From Actinomycetota bacterium (GTDB lineage Bacteria > Actinomycetota > Thermoleophilia > Solirubrobacterales > Solirubrobacteraceae): a stretch of DNA of 64,000 nucleotides. Made by a program: the position numbers and the translations under genes. The DNA lies in assembly GCA_005888335.1 (NCBI GenBank), contig VAWY01000123.1:1-64000 (forward strand), written 5' to 3'. Positions 1-8,707 of this stretch are shown one piece after another (the first letter of the stretch is position 1; every line of letters begins with the position of its first letter). A model generated the notes under the pieces. It was not told the origin of the DNA and did no database searches. It was given only the letters and a program-made list of their open reading frames with translations.

Positions 1-2405
1 ACGGGGCGGTCGAGCAGCCCGACGAGTACCGCTTCCGCTTCATCACCCCGGCGCGCGGCGGCATCCCGTACCAGTCGCACTACAAGAGCATCACGGCGGT
101 GCTGCCCAAGGGCGTGGCGCTCTCGCCCGCCGCGGCCTCCGGGCCGGGCTTCACGGTCTGCACGCCGGACCAGTTCGCCGCCGACTCCGTCCGGCCGGCC
201 GCGTGCCCGCAGGCCTCGAAGATCGGCGACATGAAGGTGCTCTCGCCGCTGCTCGACGGCGACCGCAGCACGCCGGTGGACGTCTTCAAGCTCGCACAGG
301 ACGGCTGCAACGGCCCGGCCGACAACCCGTGCCAGAACCTCGTCACCCAGGCGCACCTCGACCCGATCGGGGGCGACATCTGGGCCGGCCGGCAGGTCGA
401 GGGTCACCCCAACCAGTTCCGCATCTACGGCGAGATCACCGACGGCGGGATCACCCGCGTCAAGCTCCAGGGGGTCGCGACGGCCGACGAGCAGACCGGC
501 CAGATCACGGCGACCTTCGACAACCTCCCCGAGCTGCCGGTCTACGACGTCGACCAGCGCTTCTTCGGGGGCGACCACGCGACGCTGACCAATCCCGACA
601 CCTGCGGAACGTTCACGGTCGGCAGCCAGATCGTCCCGTGGGCGGCGGTCCACGACGGCGGCCAGGTCGGCGCGCAGCCGGCGGCCGCGACGCCGAGCGA
701 CGGCTTCACCACCTCGTACGACGGCAGCGGCGCGGCGTGCCCGGCCGACAAGCCGTTCCTGCCGGGGCTGGCGCTGCTGTCCGACCCGTTCACGGCGGGC
801 GCCGACACGACCCTGACGACGAGCATCACGATCCCGGAGCGCTCGCAGAACCTCGTCTCGGCCGACGTGTCGCTGCCCGACGGGCTGGTCGGCGCGCTGG
901 GCGCCGTGCCGATGTGCCCGCGCGACCAGGCGCGGGCCGGCACGTGCGGTGACCAGAGCCTGATCGGCAGCGTCGACGTGGTCGTCGGCAACGGGGGCTC
1001 GCCCGCGCACACGCCCGGGAAGGTCTTCTTCTCGGAGCCCGGCGGTGACGGGGAGCTGGCGCGGATCACCATCGTGGTCCCGGCCCGGGTCGGCCCGTAC
1101 GACCTGGGCACCACGATCGTCAACGAGCTCGCCGTCCGGCTGCGCCAGAACGGCGGTCAGATCGGCATCGACAACGTCGGCGTCGACAAGCTGCCGACGA
1201 TGCTCGCCGGCATCCCGATCCGCGTCCGGCAGATCAACCTCACGATCGACCGGCCGCAGTTCCTGCGCAACCCGCTGAGCTGCGACGCGTCGCAGGGCAC
1301 CGGGACCTTCGGCTCCGACGGCGGCCGGACGGTGACGGTCAACGCGCCGTTCCAGGCGACCGGCTGCGAGGGCGTGCCCTTCACGCCGAAGCTGTCCGCG
1401 ACGCTCGGCTCGGACAAGCAGCCGGCGACCGCGGCGTCGCACCCGCCGCTGTCGACCGTCGTGACCCAGCCCGATCACCAGGGGGCGATCCGCAAGGCGG
1501 TGGTCACGCTGCCGAAGGGCCTGTCGCCGAACCTCGCCGCGCTGCAGACCGTCTGCGAGCCCGGGGCGGCCGCGGCGCGAGCCTGCCCCGAGGCCGCGCG
1601 CGTCGGGTCGGCGACGGCGACCTCGCCGCTGCTGCCGACGCCCTTCACCGGACCGGTGTTCCTGCTGCGCAACGCGGGCGGCGCCTACCCGAAGCTCTCC
1701 GTGCAGCTGCACGGCGCGTTCGACCTGCAGCTCGAGGCGAGCACGTCCTCCGATCGCGGGCAGCTGGTGACGACGCTCGACAACCTGCCGGCGGCGCCGG
1801 TGACCCGCTTCGAGCTGAACATCGACGGCGGCCCGCGCGGCCTGCTCTCGATCGGCACCGGGTTCTGCCCCAAGCCGACGATCGACGCGACGTTCGACTC
1901 GCACAGCGGACAGACGGCGAAGCTGAGCACGCCGGTGCGCGTCGTCGGCGGGGCCTGCGCGACGAGCGCCTCGTCGCGCTCGGCGCGCCCGCGCGTCTCG
2001 CTCGCCGTCCGCCGCGTGGGCGGCACGCCGGTCGTGACCATGCGGGTCCGCCGCGCCGCGGGCGGGCGCAAGCTGCGCAGCGTGCGGCTCGCGCTGCCGT
2101 CGCAGCTGCGGGTGAACGGCCGGCGGGCGGCCGCGGGCGTCACGGTCCGGGCCGGCACGCGCAAGCTCTCGCGCCGCAGCTGGACGCTCTCGCGCTCGGG
2201 CGTGCTGACGGTCCGCCGGCCGCGCAGCGCCGCCGCCTCGTCGATCACGGTGACGCTGCGGTCGGGCGTGGTGCGCGCGGCGACACGGCTGCGGTCGCTG
2301 GCGGTGCGCAAGCGGACGCTTCCGCGGCTGACGTTCTCGGTGCGCGTCGTGGACGCGAAGAGCAGGAAGTACAGCTATCGCCTGCGCGTGCGGCCGAGTC
2401 GCTAG
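1..2405 (+). CDS. Large repeat-containing surface/secreted protein (5' end outside window)
   Basis: The reading frame is open from base 3, so the true start lies upstream of the window; about 800 residues are visible. No enzymatic motif is seen. At least three spaced copies of one unit occur: a 'LPKG(L/V)' or 'LPDGL' strand, then a short Cys segment (CTPDQ, MCPRDQ, VCEPG), then 'ACP' or 'TCG', then 'xIG' or 'VGS' (near bases 99-250, 860-1060 and 1500-1670). The last ~110 residues are rich in Arg, Ser and Val with short beta-strand patterns. This looks like an extracellular beta-sandwich repeat protein of a kind common in Solirubrobacterales. The function is unknown. The coding call is firm; the cell-surface location is inferred from composition because the signal peptide is not in view. 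Confidence 0.8.
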   Translation, partial: GAVEQPDEYRFRFITPARGGIPYQSHYKSITAVLPKGVALSPAAASGPGFTVCTPDQFAADSVRPAACPQASKIGDMKVLSPLLDGDRSTPVDVFKLAQDGCNGPADNPCQNLVTQAHLDPIGGDIWAGRQVEGHPNQFRIYGEITDGGITRVKLQGVATADEQTGQITATFDNLPELPVYDVDQRFFGGDHATLTNPDTCGTFTVGSQIVPWAAVHDGGQVGAQPAAATPSDGFTTSYDGSGAACPADKPFLPGLALLSDPFTAGADTTLTTSITIPERSQNLVSADVSLPDGLVGALGAVPMCPRDQARAGTCGDQSLIGSVDVVVGNGGSPAHTPGKVFFSEPGGDGELARITIVVPARVGPYDLGTTIVNELAVRLRQNGGQIGIDNVGVDKLPTMLAGIPIRVRQINLTIDRPQFLRNPLSCDASQGTGTFGSDGGRTVTVNAPFQATGCEGVPFTPKLSATLGSDKQPATAASHPPLSTVVTQPDHQGAIRKAVVTLPKGLSPNLAALQTVCEPGAAAARACPEAARVGSATATSPLLPTPFTGPVFLLRNAGGAYPKLSVQLHGAFDLQLEASTSSDRGQLVTTLDNLPAAPVTRFELNIDGGPRGLLSIGTGFCPKPTIDATFDSHSGQTAKLSTPVRVVGGACATSASSRSARPRVSLAVRRVGGTPVVTMRVRRAAGGRKLRSVRLALPSQLRVNGRRAAAGVTVRAGTRKLSRRSWTLSRSGVLTVRRPRSAAASSITVTLRSGVVRAATRLRSLAVRKRTLPRLTFSVRVVDAKSRKYSYRLRVRPSR

Positions 2406-2506
2406 ATCAGCGCGTGACGCGCGCCTGCGCTGCCGCCGCGCGGGCTTCCGCTGACGCGCGGCGCCAGCGGTAGGGTCCCGCCCTTCCCGTCCCCGCCGGA
2501 GGTCCC

Positions 2507-5126
2507 GTGCGCTCCCGCCGCCTGCTCGTCCCGCTCATCGCGCTGGCCGCCGCCGCGCCGGCCGCAGCGCTCGCCCAGGAGGGCCGCATCGGCCCGCAGC
2601 AGGGGATCGTCAACCTCGGCCGCCACCTGACCCCGTACGGCCGGCTGGTCTCGGTCGGCAACTTCGCCGACGGCGCCGCGGTCACGCCGGACGGCCGCTT
2701 CTACTGGACGGTGTCCGCGGGCGCGGGCCTCAACGACGTCCGCATCGTCTCGACGAAGACCGCCAAGGTCGTCCAGATCGTGCCGCTGCCCGGCGCGTCG
2801 GGCGGAGTGGCCATCGACCCGGGCGGCGGGCGCGCCTACGTGTCGGGGATCGCGGACTCCACCAACAAGGCGACGACGCGCCCCAAGCTCCCCGGCGGCA
2901 ACGGCGACGTCATCCACGTGTTCCGCTACTCGCGCTCGTCGGGGAAGGCCAAGGAGATCGGTCAGATCGCGGTGCCCGCGCCGAGCTTCGCGGCGCCGCC
3001 GCAGCAGTTCCCCCTGCCGGCCACCACGAAGGTCGGCTATCCCGAGAAGATCGCGGTCTCGCCCGACGGGCGCCGGCTGCTCGTCGCGCTCGGCCTCGCC
3101 AACGCGGCGGCGATCGCCGACACGCGAACCCGCAAGGTGCGCTACGTGCCCGTCGGGCGGTATCCGTACGGCGCGGCGATCACTCCGGACGGCCGCCGCG
3201 GGCTCGTCTCCAACGAGGCGAGCGGCACCGTATCTGTCATCGACCTGCGCCGCGCCCGCAAGGTCCGCGACATCCCCGCCGGCGGCCACCTGGCGCACCC
3301 AGAGGCGATCATCGCGCCCCCCGGCGGGCGCGCCTACGTGACGATCACCAACCTCGACCAGGTCGCGGTCATCGACGTGCGCCGCCTGCGCGTCGTGCGC
3401 CGCCTGCCGGCGGGCATCGGGTCCGACCTGGGCGCCTCGCCCAACGCGCTGGCCGTCACCCGCGACGGCCGGCGGCTGCTGGCCACGCTGTCGGGCGCCG
3501 ACGTCATCGCGGTCTGGCAGGTGCCCCGCCGCGGCTCGACGGGCTTCCGGTTGCTCGGGCGCGTCCCCACCGCGCGCTATCCGAGCGACGTGCAGGTGAC
3601 CGGCGGCCCGCGGCCCAGGCTGCTGTGGCTGAGCGCGAAGGGCCTCGGCGTCGGCCCCAACCCGAAGGGGCCGAACCCGTTCAGCTCGGCCACGCTCGAC
3701 CAGACCGCGGCGCAGAGCGTGCAGTTCCTGCCGCGCATCACCGACGGCGCCGCCGGCATCGGCGCGCTGCCCAGCGCCGGGCGCCTGAAAGCCCTCACCC
3801 GTCAGGCCGACACGCAGGTGCCGCCGGAGAACCTGCCGGCGAGCCCGCCGCCCGACACGCCGGTGCGCGCCGGCAGCCCGATCAAGCACGTCTTCTACAT
3901 CGTGCGCGAGAACCGGACCTACGACCAGGTCCTCGGCGACGACCCCCGCGGCGACGGCGACCCCAGCCTCACGCTCTTCGGCCCGCAGACCACGCCCAAC
4001 CTGCACGCGCTCGTCCAGCGCTTCCCGCTCATCGACCACGTCTACGCCGACTCGGAGGCCTCCCAGCAGGGCCACCAGTGGACGTCGGCCGGGACGATCA
4101 CCGACTTCACCGAGCGCAACTGGTGGCAGATCTCCACTCCGTTCGGCTCCTACGGCGCCCGCGGGCGCCCGCTCGAGCCCGGCTTCCTCGCGGTCACCTG
4201 GCCGAAGAACGGCTACATCTTCGACCAGGCCATGCGCCAGGGCGTGTCGTTCTTCAACTACGGCGAGGCCTTCGCCGGCGACCTTCCGCTGCCCGATCCG
4301 CAGCTGCCGATCCTGGCCAAGACCAACGACCGCGACCGCGACGCCGCCGACCGGGCCGCCGTGCAGGCGAAGTTCGCGCGCTCGGACTTCGGGCCCGGCG
4401 TCGGGGGCTGCTTCCCCAACGTCCTGTACGCCGCGACGCAGAACATCCTCACGGGCAAGCCGGTCTTCGACTCGACCGTGCCCCCCGGCGCGCCCGAGGG
4501 CAGCGAGTCGCGCACCGAGTGCTTCCGCCAGCACCTGGCCGATCAGCTCGCCGCAGGCGACGTGCCGGCGCTGAACTACATCACGCTGCCCAACGACCAC
4601 ACCCGCGGGCTCAGCGCCAACCAGCGCACGCCGCAGGCCTTCATCGCCGACAACGACCTCGGCACCGCGCAGATCATCGACACGATCTCGCACTCGCCGA
4701 TCTGGCCCGAGAGCGCGGTCTTCGTGGTCGAGGACGACTCGCAGGACGGCGCCGACCACGTCGACGCCCACCGGCGCGGTCGTCCACACCCGCTACGACC
4801 AGGTCTCGGTCCTGCGCACGATCGAGCTGATCCTCGGGCTCAAGCCGCTCTCGATCAACGACGCGCTGGCCACGCCGATGTACGACGCCTTCGATCCGAC
4901 CCCGGTCAACCTCGCCCCGTACGACGCCCTGCCCGAGAGCCAGGACCTGCTCGCCACCAACCCGAGCACCGGACCCGGTGCACGCGCATCGGCGCGGCTG
5001 GACTTCTCGCAGGTGGACGCGGTCCCCCAGCACGAGCTCGACGACCTCCTGTGGCGCAGCGTGCACGGCTGGCACTCGACGCCGCCTCCGCCGGGCCCCG
5101 GGGCGACCCCGGACGGCGACGGCTGA
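2507..5126 (+). pseudogene. Secreted beta-propeller/phosphoesterase with an internal frame break
   Basis: The GTG start follows GGAGG at 2498-2502, and a TAGGGT -10-like box lies at 2471. A signal peptide (RSRRLLVPLIALAAAAPAAA) precedes a YVTN/Lactonase-like propeller (about residues 40-390, repeats such as 'SPDGRRLLV' and 'TPDGRRGLV'). A phosphoesterase domain of the phospholipase C/acid phosphatase type follows ('YIVRENRTYDQVLGD', 'DSEASQQGHQW', 'NDHTRG', 'VVEDDSQDG'). After 'DHVDAH' (codon 4769-4771) the frame is wrong. The expected continuation 'TGAVVHTRYDQVSVLRTIEL' is in another frame from 4770 and runs to the TGA at 5124-5126. About 13 residues usual in the family (around 'VISPY') are missing at the join, so a ~40-bp deletion is more likely than a single-base error. 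As written, the protein is truncated or scrambled near its metal-site end. Confidence 0.75.
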
Positions 5127-5133
5127 CGCCCGG

Positions 5134-6057
5134 TCAGGCGATCGGCGGCGGCGTGCCCTCGGCCGTGGCGGCGAGCGCCGGGTCCCACTCGCATACCTCG
5201 CACGCATGGCGGAACACCGAGCGCGCGAACTCGACGCTCGTCGCGAACGGGTCGGCGGTCGCCGCGACGTCGTCCCAGTCGAGGACGTACAGCCCGAGCG
5301 CGGCGTCCCAGCGCGCCGCCGCGGGCGAGATCGCCGCGTCGGCGAAGCCCGCCGGCGCGGGGTGCGCGTAGGCGTAGAAGGCCGCCTTCCCGTAGCGCGC
5401 GTCGCCGGGCCACCAGCCGACGGCGACCTCCTGGGAGTCCATCGCGTTGCGCATGATGAAGTCGTCGGACGGGGGATCGGCGGGCAGGCCCGAGAAGAGG
5501 TTCACCGCGAGGTCGAAGGAGCCCCACCACGCGTTGACCGGCGTCGAGCGGCCGCGAAAGGGCGCGCGAAAGGCGGCCAGGACGAGCGCCGCGCGCGTCG
5601 CCGCGGCGAAGTACGGGGCAACCTCGCGGGGGTCGTAGCGCGCGTGCTCGTCGTCCTCGTCGAGCGGGACGGTCCAGGTGACCTCCTGGGGCGTCGGGTC
5701 GATCTCGACCGGCCCGGCCAGGTCGCGGACCGCCTCGAGCGCCTCGCGCGTGACCTCGCGGACCGCCCGGTCCGGGGTGAGCGCGACGCGCCGCGCGCCC
5801 CCGTCGGTGTGCTCGGCGACCGCCTCGTGCGCGCGCAGGTCGAGCGCGACGACCACCGCTCCCGACCCGTCGGGCGCCGGCAGCGGGGCCGTCTCCCAGC
5901 CGCGCGCGGTCAGCCGCAGCGCCGCGTGCTGCAACTGGGGCTCGGGTGGCGCGAGCGCCACCGCGAGCTTGCCGAGGACCTGGGTGTGGGCGTGAAGCGT
6001 GTCGCACGTCGCGCTCCACGCCTCGTAGGGAGGCACCGGCGGCCACGGCGAGGGCAT
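5134..6057 (-). CDS. DUF5996 family protein
   Basis: The 307-residue protein carries the opening signature of DUF5996, 'YEAWSATCDTLHAHTQVLGKL', followed by 'LRLTARGW', a central 'NAWWGSFDLAVNLFSG' block and 'GWWPGD'. The biochemical role of this family is not known to me. There is no signal peptide or membrane segment, so it is probably cytosolic. The ATG at 6057 has no Shine-Dalgarno but a TAGCGT box ends 6 nt upstream, which suggests a leaderless transcript separate from the VOC gene that ends 10 bp further upstream. It ends 7 bp from the convergent phosphoesterase gene. Confidence 0.8.
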   Translation of the reverse strand: MPSPWPPVPPYEAWSATCDTLHAHTQVLGKLAVALAPPEPQLQHAALRLTARGWETAPLPAPDGSGAVVVALDLRAHEAVAEHTDGGARRVALTPDRAVREVTREALEAVRDLAGPVEIDPTPQEVTWTVPLDEDDEHARYDPREVAPYFAAATRAALVLAAFRAPFRGRSTPVNAWWGSFDLAVNLFSGLPADPPSDDFIMRNAMDSQEVAVGWWPGDARYGKAAFYAYAHPAPAGFADAAISPAAARWDAALGLYVLDWDDVAATADPFATSVEFARSVFRHACEVCEWDPALAATAEGTPPPIA

Positions 6058-6063
6058 GGCCGC

Positions 6064-6069
6064 ACGCTA
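6064..6069 (-). promoter_or_regulatory. -10 box (TAGCGT) for the DUF5996 gene
   Basis: Minus-strand TAGCGT ends 6 nt before the ATG at 6057. No Shine-Dalgarno is present. It is one of ten similarly placed TAnnnT boxes in this window, consistent with leaderless transcription. Confidence 0.5.
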
Positions 6070-6549
6070 TCTGCCGGGAGTGGCGAGCGCAGGTAACGCG
6101 ACCGGGTGGCTCGGCGAGGAGAGCTGCTTGAGCTCGACGACGTTGCCGTCGGGGTCGCGCGCGTAGGTCGTGCGGACGCCGAGGCCGAGGTCCTGCGGCG
6201 CGGAGTGGAAGGGCACGCCGGCCGCGCTCAGGCGCTCCTGCTCGGCGTCGACGTCGTCGACGAGCAGGCACAGGTGCGTGAGCCCGTGGTCGCACACGGG
6301 GCGGTCGGCCGCGGCCGGCGCCGCGGCCGGCGAGCTGAACTCGAACAGCTCCAGGTAGGCATTGCCGGCGCGCAGCATGACCTGGCGCGCCGACGAGCCC
6401 TCCAGGGCGGTCAGCGCATCCGCGGCCGCGCTCCCCCGCGACCAGGCGCCGGAGTAGACGACGCCGAAGCCGAGCAGGTCGCGGTAGAACGCCACGAGCC
6501 GGTCGGCGTCGGGCGTCGAGATCGCGACGTGGTGCAGGCGCGGGGTCAT
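6067..6549 (-). CDS. VOC (glyoxalase/bleomycin-resistance fold) family protein
   Basis: A 160-residue vicinal-oxygen-chelate protein. It opens 'LHHVAISTPDADRLVAFYRDLLGF', which has the first metal-ligand His, has 'AYLELFEF' near residue 66 and 'GLTHLCLLVDDVDAEQERL' in the second half, and ends near 'YARDPDGNVVELKQL' with the conserved Glu. The substrate is unknown; families like this include lyases, dioxygenases and isomerases that use a divalent metal. Its ATG overlaps the stop of the upstream SDR gene (ATGA), so it is the last gene of a tetR-SDR-SDR-VOC operon and probably acts on a substrate or product of the two dehydrogenases. Confidence 0.85.
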   Translation of the reverse strand: MTPRLHHVAISTPDADRLVAFYRDLLGFGVVYSGAWSRGSAAADALTALEGSSARQVMLRAGNAYLELFEFSSPAAAPAAADRPVCDHGLTHLCLLVDDVDAEQERLSAAGVPFHSAPQDLGLGVRTTYARDPDGNVVELKQLSSPSHPVALPALATPGR

Positions 6550-7303
6550 GCGGCCATCTCCGCCGCGAGCACGCCCATCAGCGCCTGGCTGATGCCGACC
6601 GTGACGCCGCCGTCGACCGTGATCGCCTGCCCGGTCACGTACCGGCTGGCGTCCGAGGCGAGGAACTCGTAGACGCCGACGAGGTCCTCGACGCGGCCCT
6701 TGCGCCCCGCCGGCGCCATGATCTCCAGCAGCCGCTCGGGCATCGGGTTCATGGGCGTCCACGTGGGGCCCGGCTGGACGGCGTTGACGCGGATGCCGCG
6801 GTGGCCGAGGTCGATCGCCGCGCTGCGGGCGAGCGCGGACACCCCGGCCTTCGCCGCGCCGTAGAGGCCCTCGAACGGCGTGCCCATCACGGCCGAGATC
6901 GAGGACGTGAGGATGATCGAGCCGCCGTCGGCCATCCGCGCCGGGCCGTGCTTGAGACCCCAGAAGACGCCGAGCAGGTTGGTGTCGACGACCGCGCGCG
7001 CGGCCTCGGTCTCCAGGCCCTGCAGCGAGGTCGGCGGCTGCGCGACGCCCGCGTTGAGCACGAGGACGTCGATCGCGCCGAGCCGCACGTCGGCCTGGTC
7101 GAGCGCGGCGACGACGCTCGTCTCGTCGGCGACGTCGAGGGAGGCGAACCCGCAGCCGGCGTCGCGCGCGATCTCGGGGCCGTCGGTCGCTGCCCGGCGA
7201 TCGTCACGCGCGCGCCCGCGGCGGCGAACGCGGCTGCCACGGCGAGCCCGATGCCCGACGTGCCTCCGGCCACGAAGGCGGTCTTGCCCTGCAGTGCGCT
7301 CAT
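6546..7303 (-). pseudogene. SDR family oxidoreductase, 1-nt frameshift
   Basis: The N-terminal half '[26 protein letters not shown]' holds the nucleotide-binding TGxxxGIG-type motif and reads in one frame to about 7190. The rest ('DGPEIARDAGCGF', 'LVLNAGVAQ', 'SSISAVMG', active-site 'YGAAKAG', 'VNAVQPGPTWTPMN') is in another frame down to the stop at 6546. Adding one base near 7188-7196 restores a standard ~250-residue classical SDR with Ser, Tyr and Lys intact. The start overlaps the stop of the preceding SDR gene and the stop overlaps the VOC start. This intact coupling argues for a sequencing error or a very recent mutation. Confidence 0.8.
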
Positions 7304-8057
7304 GATCCTCCAGGGTCGGGTGGTGGGTACTGGCCGACGTTCGCGGTGATGCCGCCGTCGACGGGGACGACCGCGCCGTGCACGAAAGACGCGGCCGGCG
7401 AGATCAAGAAGCGGATGACGCGCGCGATCTCGACCGGCTCGGCGAGCCGCTTGAGCGGCACGTTGCGGCGCAGCCGGTCGCCGAGCTCGGGGCGCGCGGC
7501 GAGGACGGGCGCCGCCATCCCGGTCAGCGTCGGCCCGGGCACACGCAGTTGACGCGGATGCCGCGCGGTCCGAGCTCGACGGCCGCAGAACGGGACAGGT
7601 TGATCACGCCGCCCTTGCTGGCCGCGTAGACGCCCATCGCCGGCTCGCCCTGGAGCCCGGAGATCGAGGCGACGGTCACCACGGCCGGGTGGCTCGCCCG
7701 CGACAGCGCGGGGAGCGCGGCGCGCAGCCCGAGCGCAACGCTGCGCAGGTTGACGCGCAGGATGCGGTCGATGAGCTCCGGCCCGGTGCGCTCGAGCGAC
7801 CCGATGTGCGAGATGCCCGCGTTGAGCACCAGCGCGTCGAGCGAGCCGAAGTGCCAGATCGCCTCGGAGACCATGTCGGCGTTCGCCTCCTCGGTCCCGA
7901 CGTCGCCGGCCACCGCCACGGCGCGGTCGCGGTCGTCGAGCCACTCCAGCCGCTCGGGCTCGACGTCGACGCCGACGACCGCCTCGCCGGCGTCGAGCAG
8001 CAGCTCGGCGGTCGCCCGCCCGATGCCCGATCCGGCGCCGGTGACGACCGTCGTCAT
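7300..8057 (-). pseudogene. SDR family oxidoreductase, 1-nt frameshift
   Basis: The protein starts '[20 protein letters not shown]' (Rossmann glycine motif), then 'LVLNAGISH', '[10 protein letters not shown]' and catalytic 'YAASKGG', up to 'RVNCVCPG'. It then hits a premature TGA in frame. One missing C in the CCCGGGCC run at about 7533-7539 would continue as '[20 protein letters not shown]', '[12 protein letters not shown]' and '[11 protein letters not shown]', a normal SDR C-terminus ending at 7300. The start overlaps the tetR stop (ATGA). The cofactor preference looks like NAD(H) because an acidic residue follows strand 2 ('VGVDVEPE'). The substrate is unknown. Confidence 0.8.
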
Positions 8058-8659
8058 GCGCGGGGGGCGCTGAGCAGCGCGCGGACCGCGTCGCGGGCCG
8101 CGCCGACGTCGGGCTCGCCGCCGGTGATGACGTCGGTGTAGAGGAAGGACTCGACGATGCGCACGATCAGGTAGGCGAGGCTGTCGAGCGCGAGTGCCGG
8201 CTCGATCGCGCCTGCGCTCGCCTGCTGCTCGAGGACCCGGTGCACGGCGGCGATCGACCGGCGCTGCATCGGGCTGTGGCGCGAGGCGATGACCTTCAGT
8301 GCGTACTCCGGGTCGCGCGCGACGAAGCGCCAGAGCGGCTCGAAGCCCAGCGCGGCGTTCATGTAGCGCTCGATGACCTCGGCGACGAAGTCGGGCCCGC
8401 TGCCGCGCGCGTCGTCGACGGCGGCGTCCATGGCGTCGGCGGCCAGCGACCACAGGACCTCGCCGAGCAGCCGCTCCTTGCTGCCGACCCAGCGGTACAG
8501 CGTCGCGCGGCTGAGGCCGAGCTGCGCGGCGAGGGCGCCCATGTCGAGCGTCTCGCCGGCCAGCAGCGTCTCCTGCGCGAGGCGCAGGGCGTCGAGCGGC
8601 GTGGCGCGGGCGGCGCCGGGCTCCAGCGATCGCTCCAGGGGGGTGACGGATCCGGTCAT
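8054..8659 (-). CDS. TetR family transcriptional regulator (QsdR-like)
   Basis: A 201-residue regulator. The N-terminal helix-turn-helix is '[33 protein letters not shown]' (about residues 37-70). The C-terminal part '[23 protein letters not shown]' resembles the ligand domain of the QsdR subgroup. It is the first gene of the coupled tetR-SDR-SDR-VOC operon and very probably represses it and itself. A good minus-strand promoter (TTGCAA, 17 bp, TAGTCT) lies directly upstream, with the -10 only 8 nt from the ATG. The effector is unknown. Confidence 0.88.
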   Translation of the reverse strand: MTGSVTPLERSLEPGAARATPLDALRLAQETLLAGETLDMGALAAQLGLSRATLYRWVGSKERLLGEVLWSLAADAMDAAVDDARGSGPDFVAEVIERYMNAALGFEPLWRFVARDPEYALKVIASRHSPMQRRSIAAVHRVLEQQASAGAIEPALALDSLAYLIVRIVESFLYTDVITGGEPDVGAARDAVRALLSAPRA

Positions 8660-8667
8660 GGTCTCGC

Positions 8668-8696
8668 AGACTAGACAAATTGGCAATCTGTTGCAA
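8668..8696 (-). promoter_or_regulatory. Promoter of the tetR operon with candidate operator
   Basis: On the minus strand, TTGCAA (8691-8696) and TAGTCT (8668-8673) are separated by exactly 17 bp and the ATG follows 8 nt later. The interrupted palindrome GCAA-TCTG-TTGC overlaps the -35 and is a plausible TetR operator. The same 48-bp gap must hold the promoter of the divergent gene at 8708. Confidence 0.55.
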
Positions 8697-8707
8697 CAGT
8701 GCGACCC

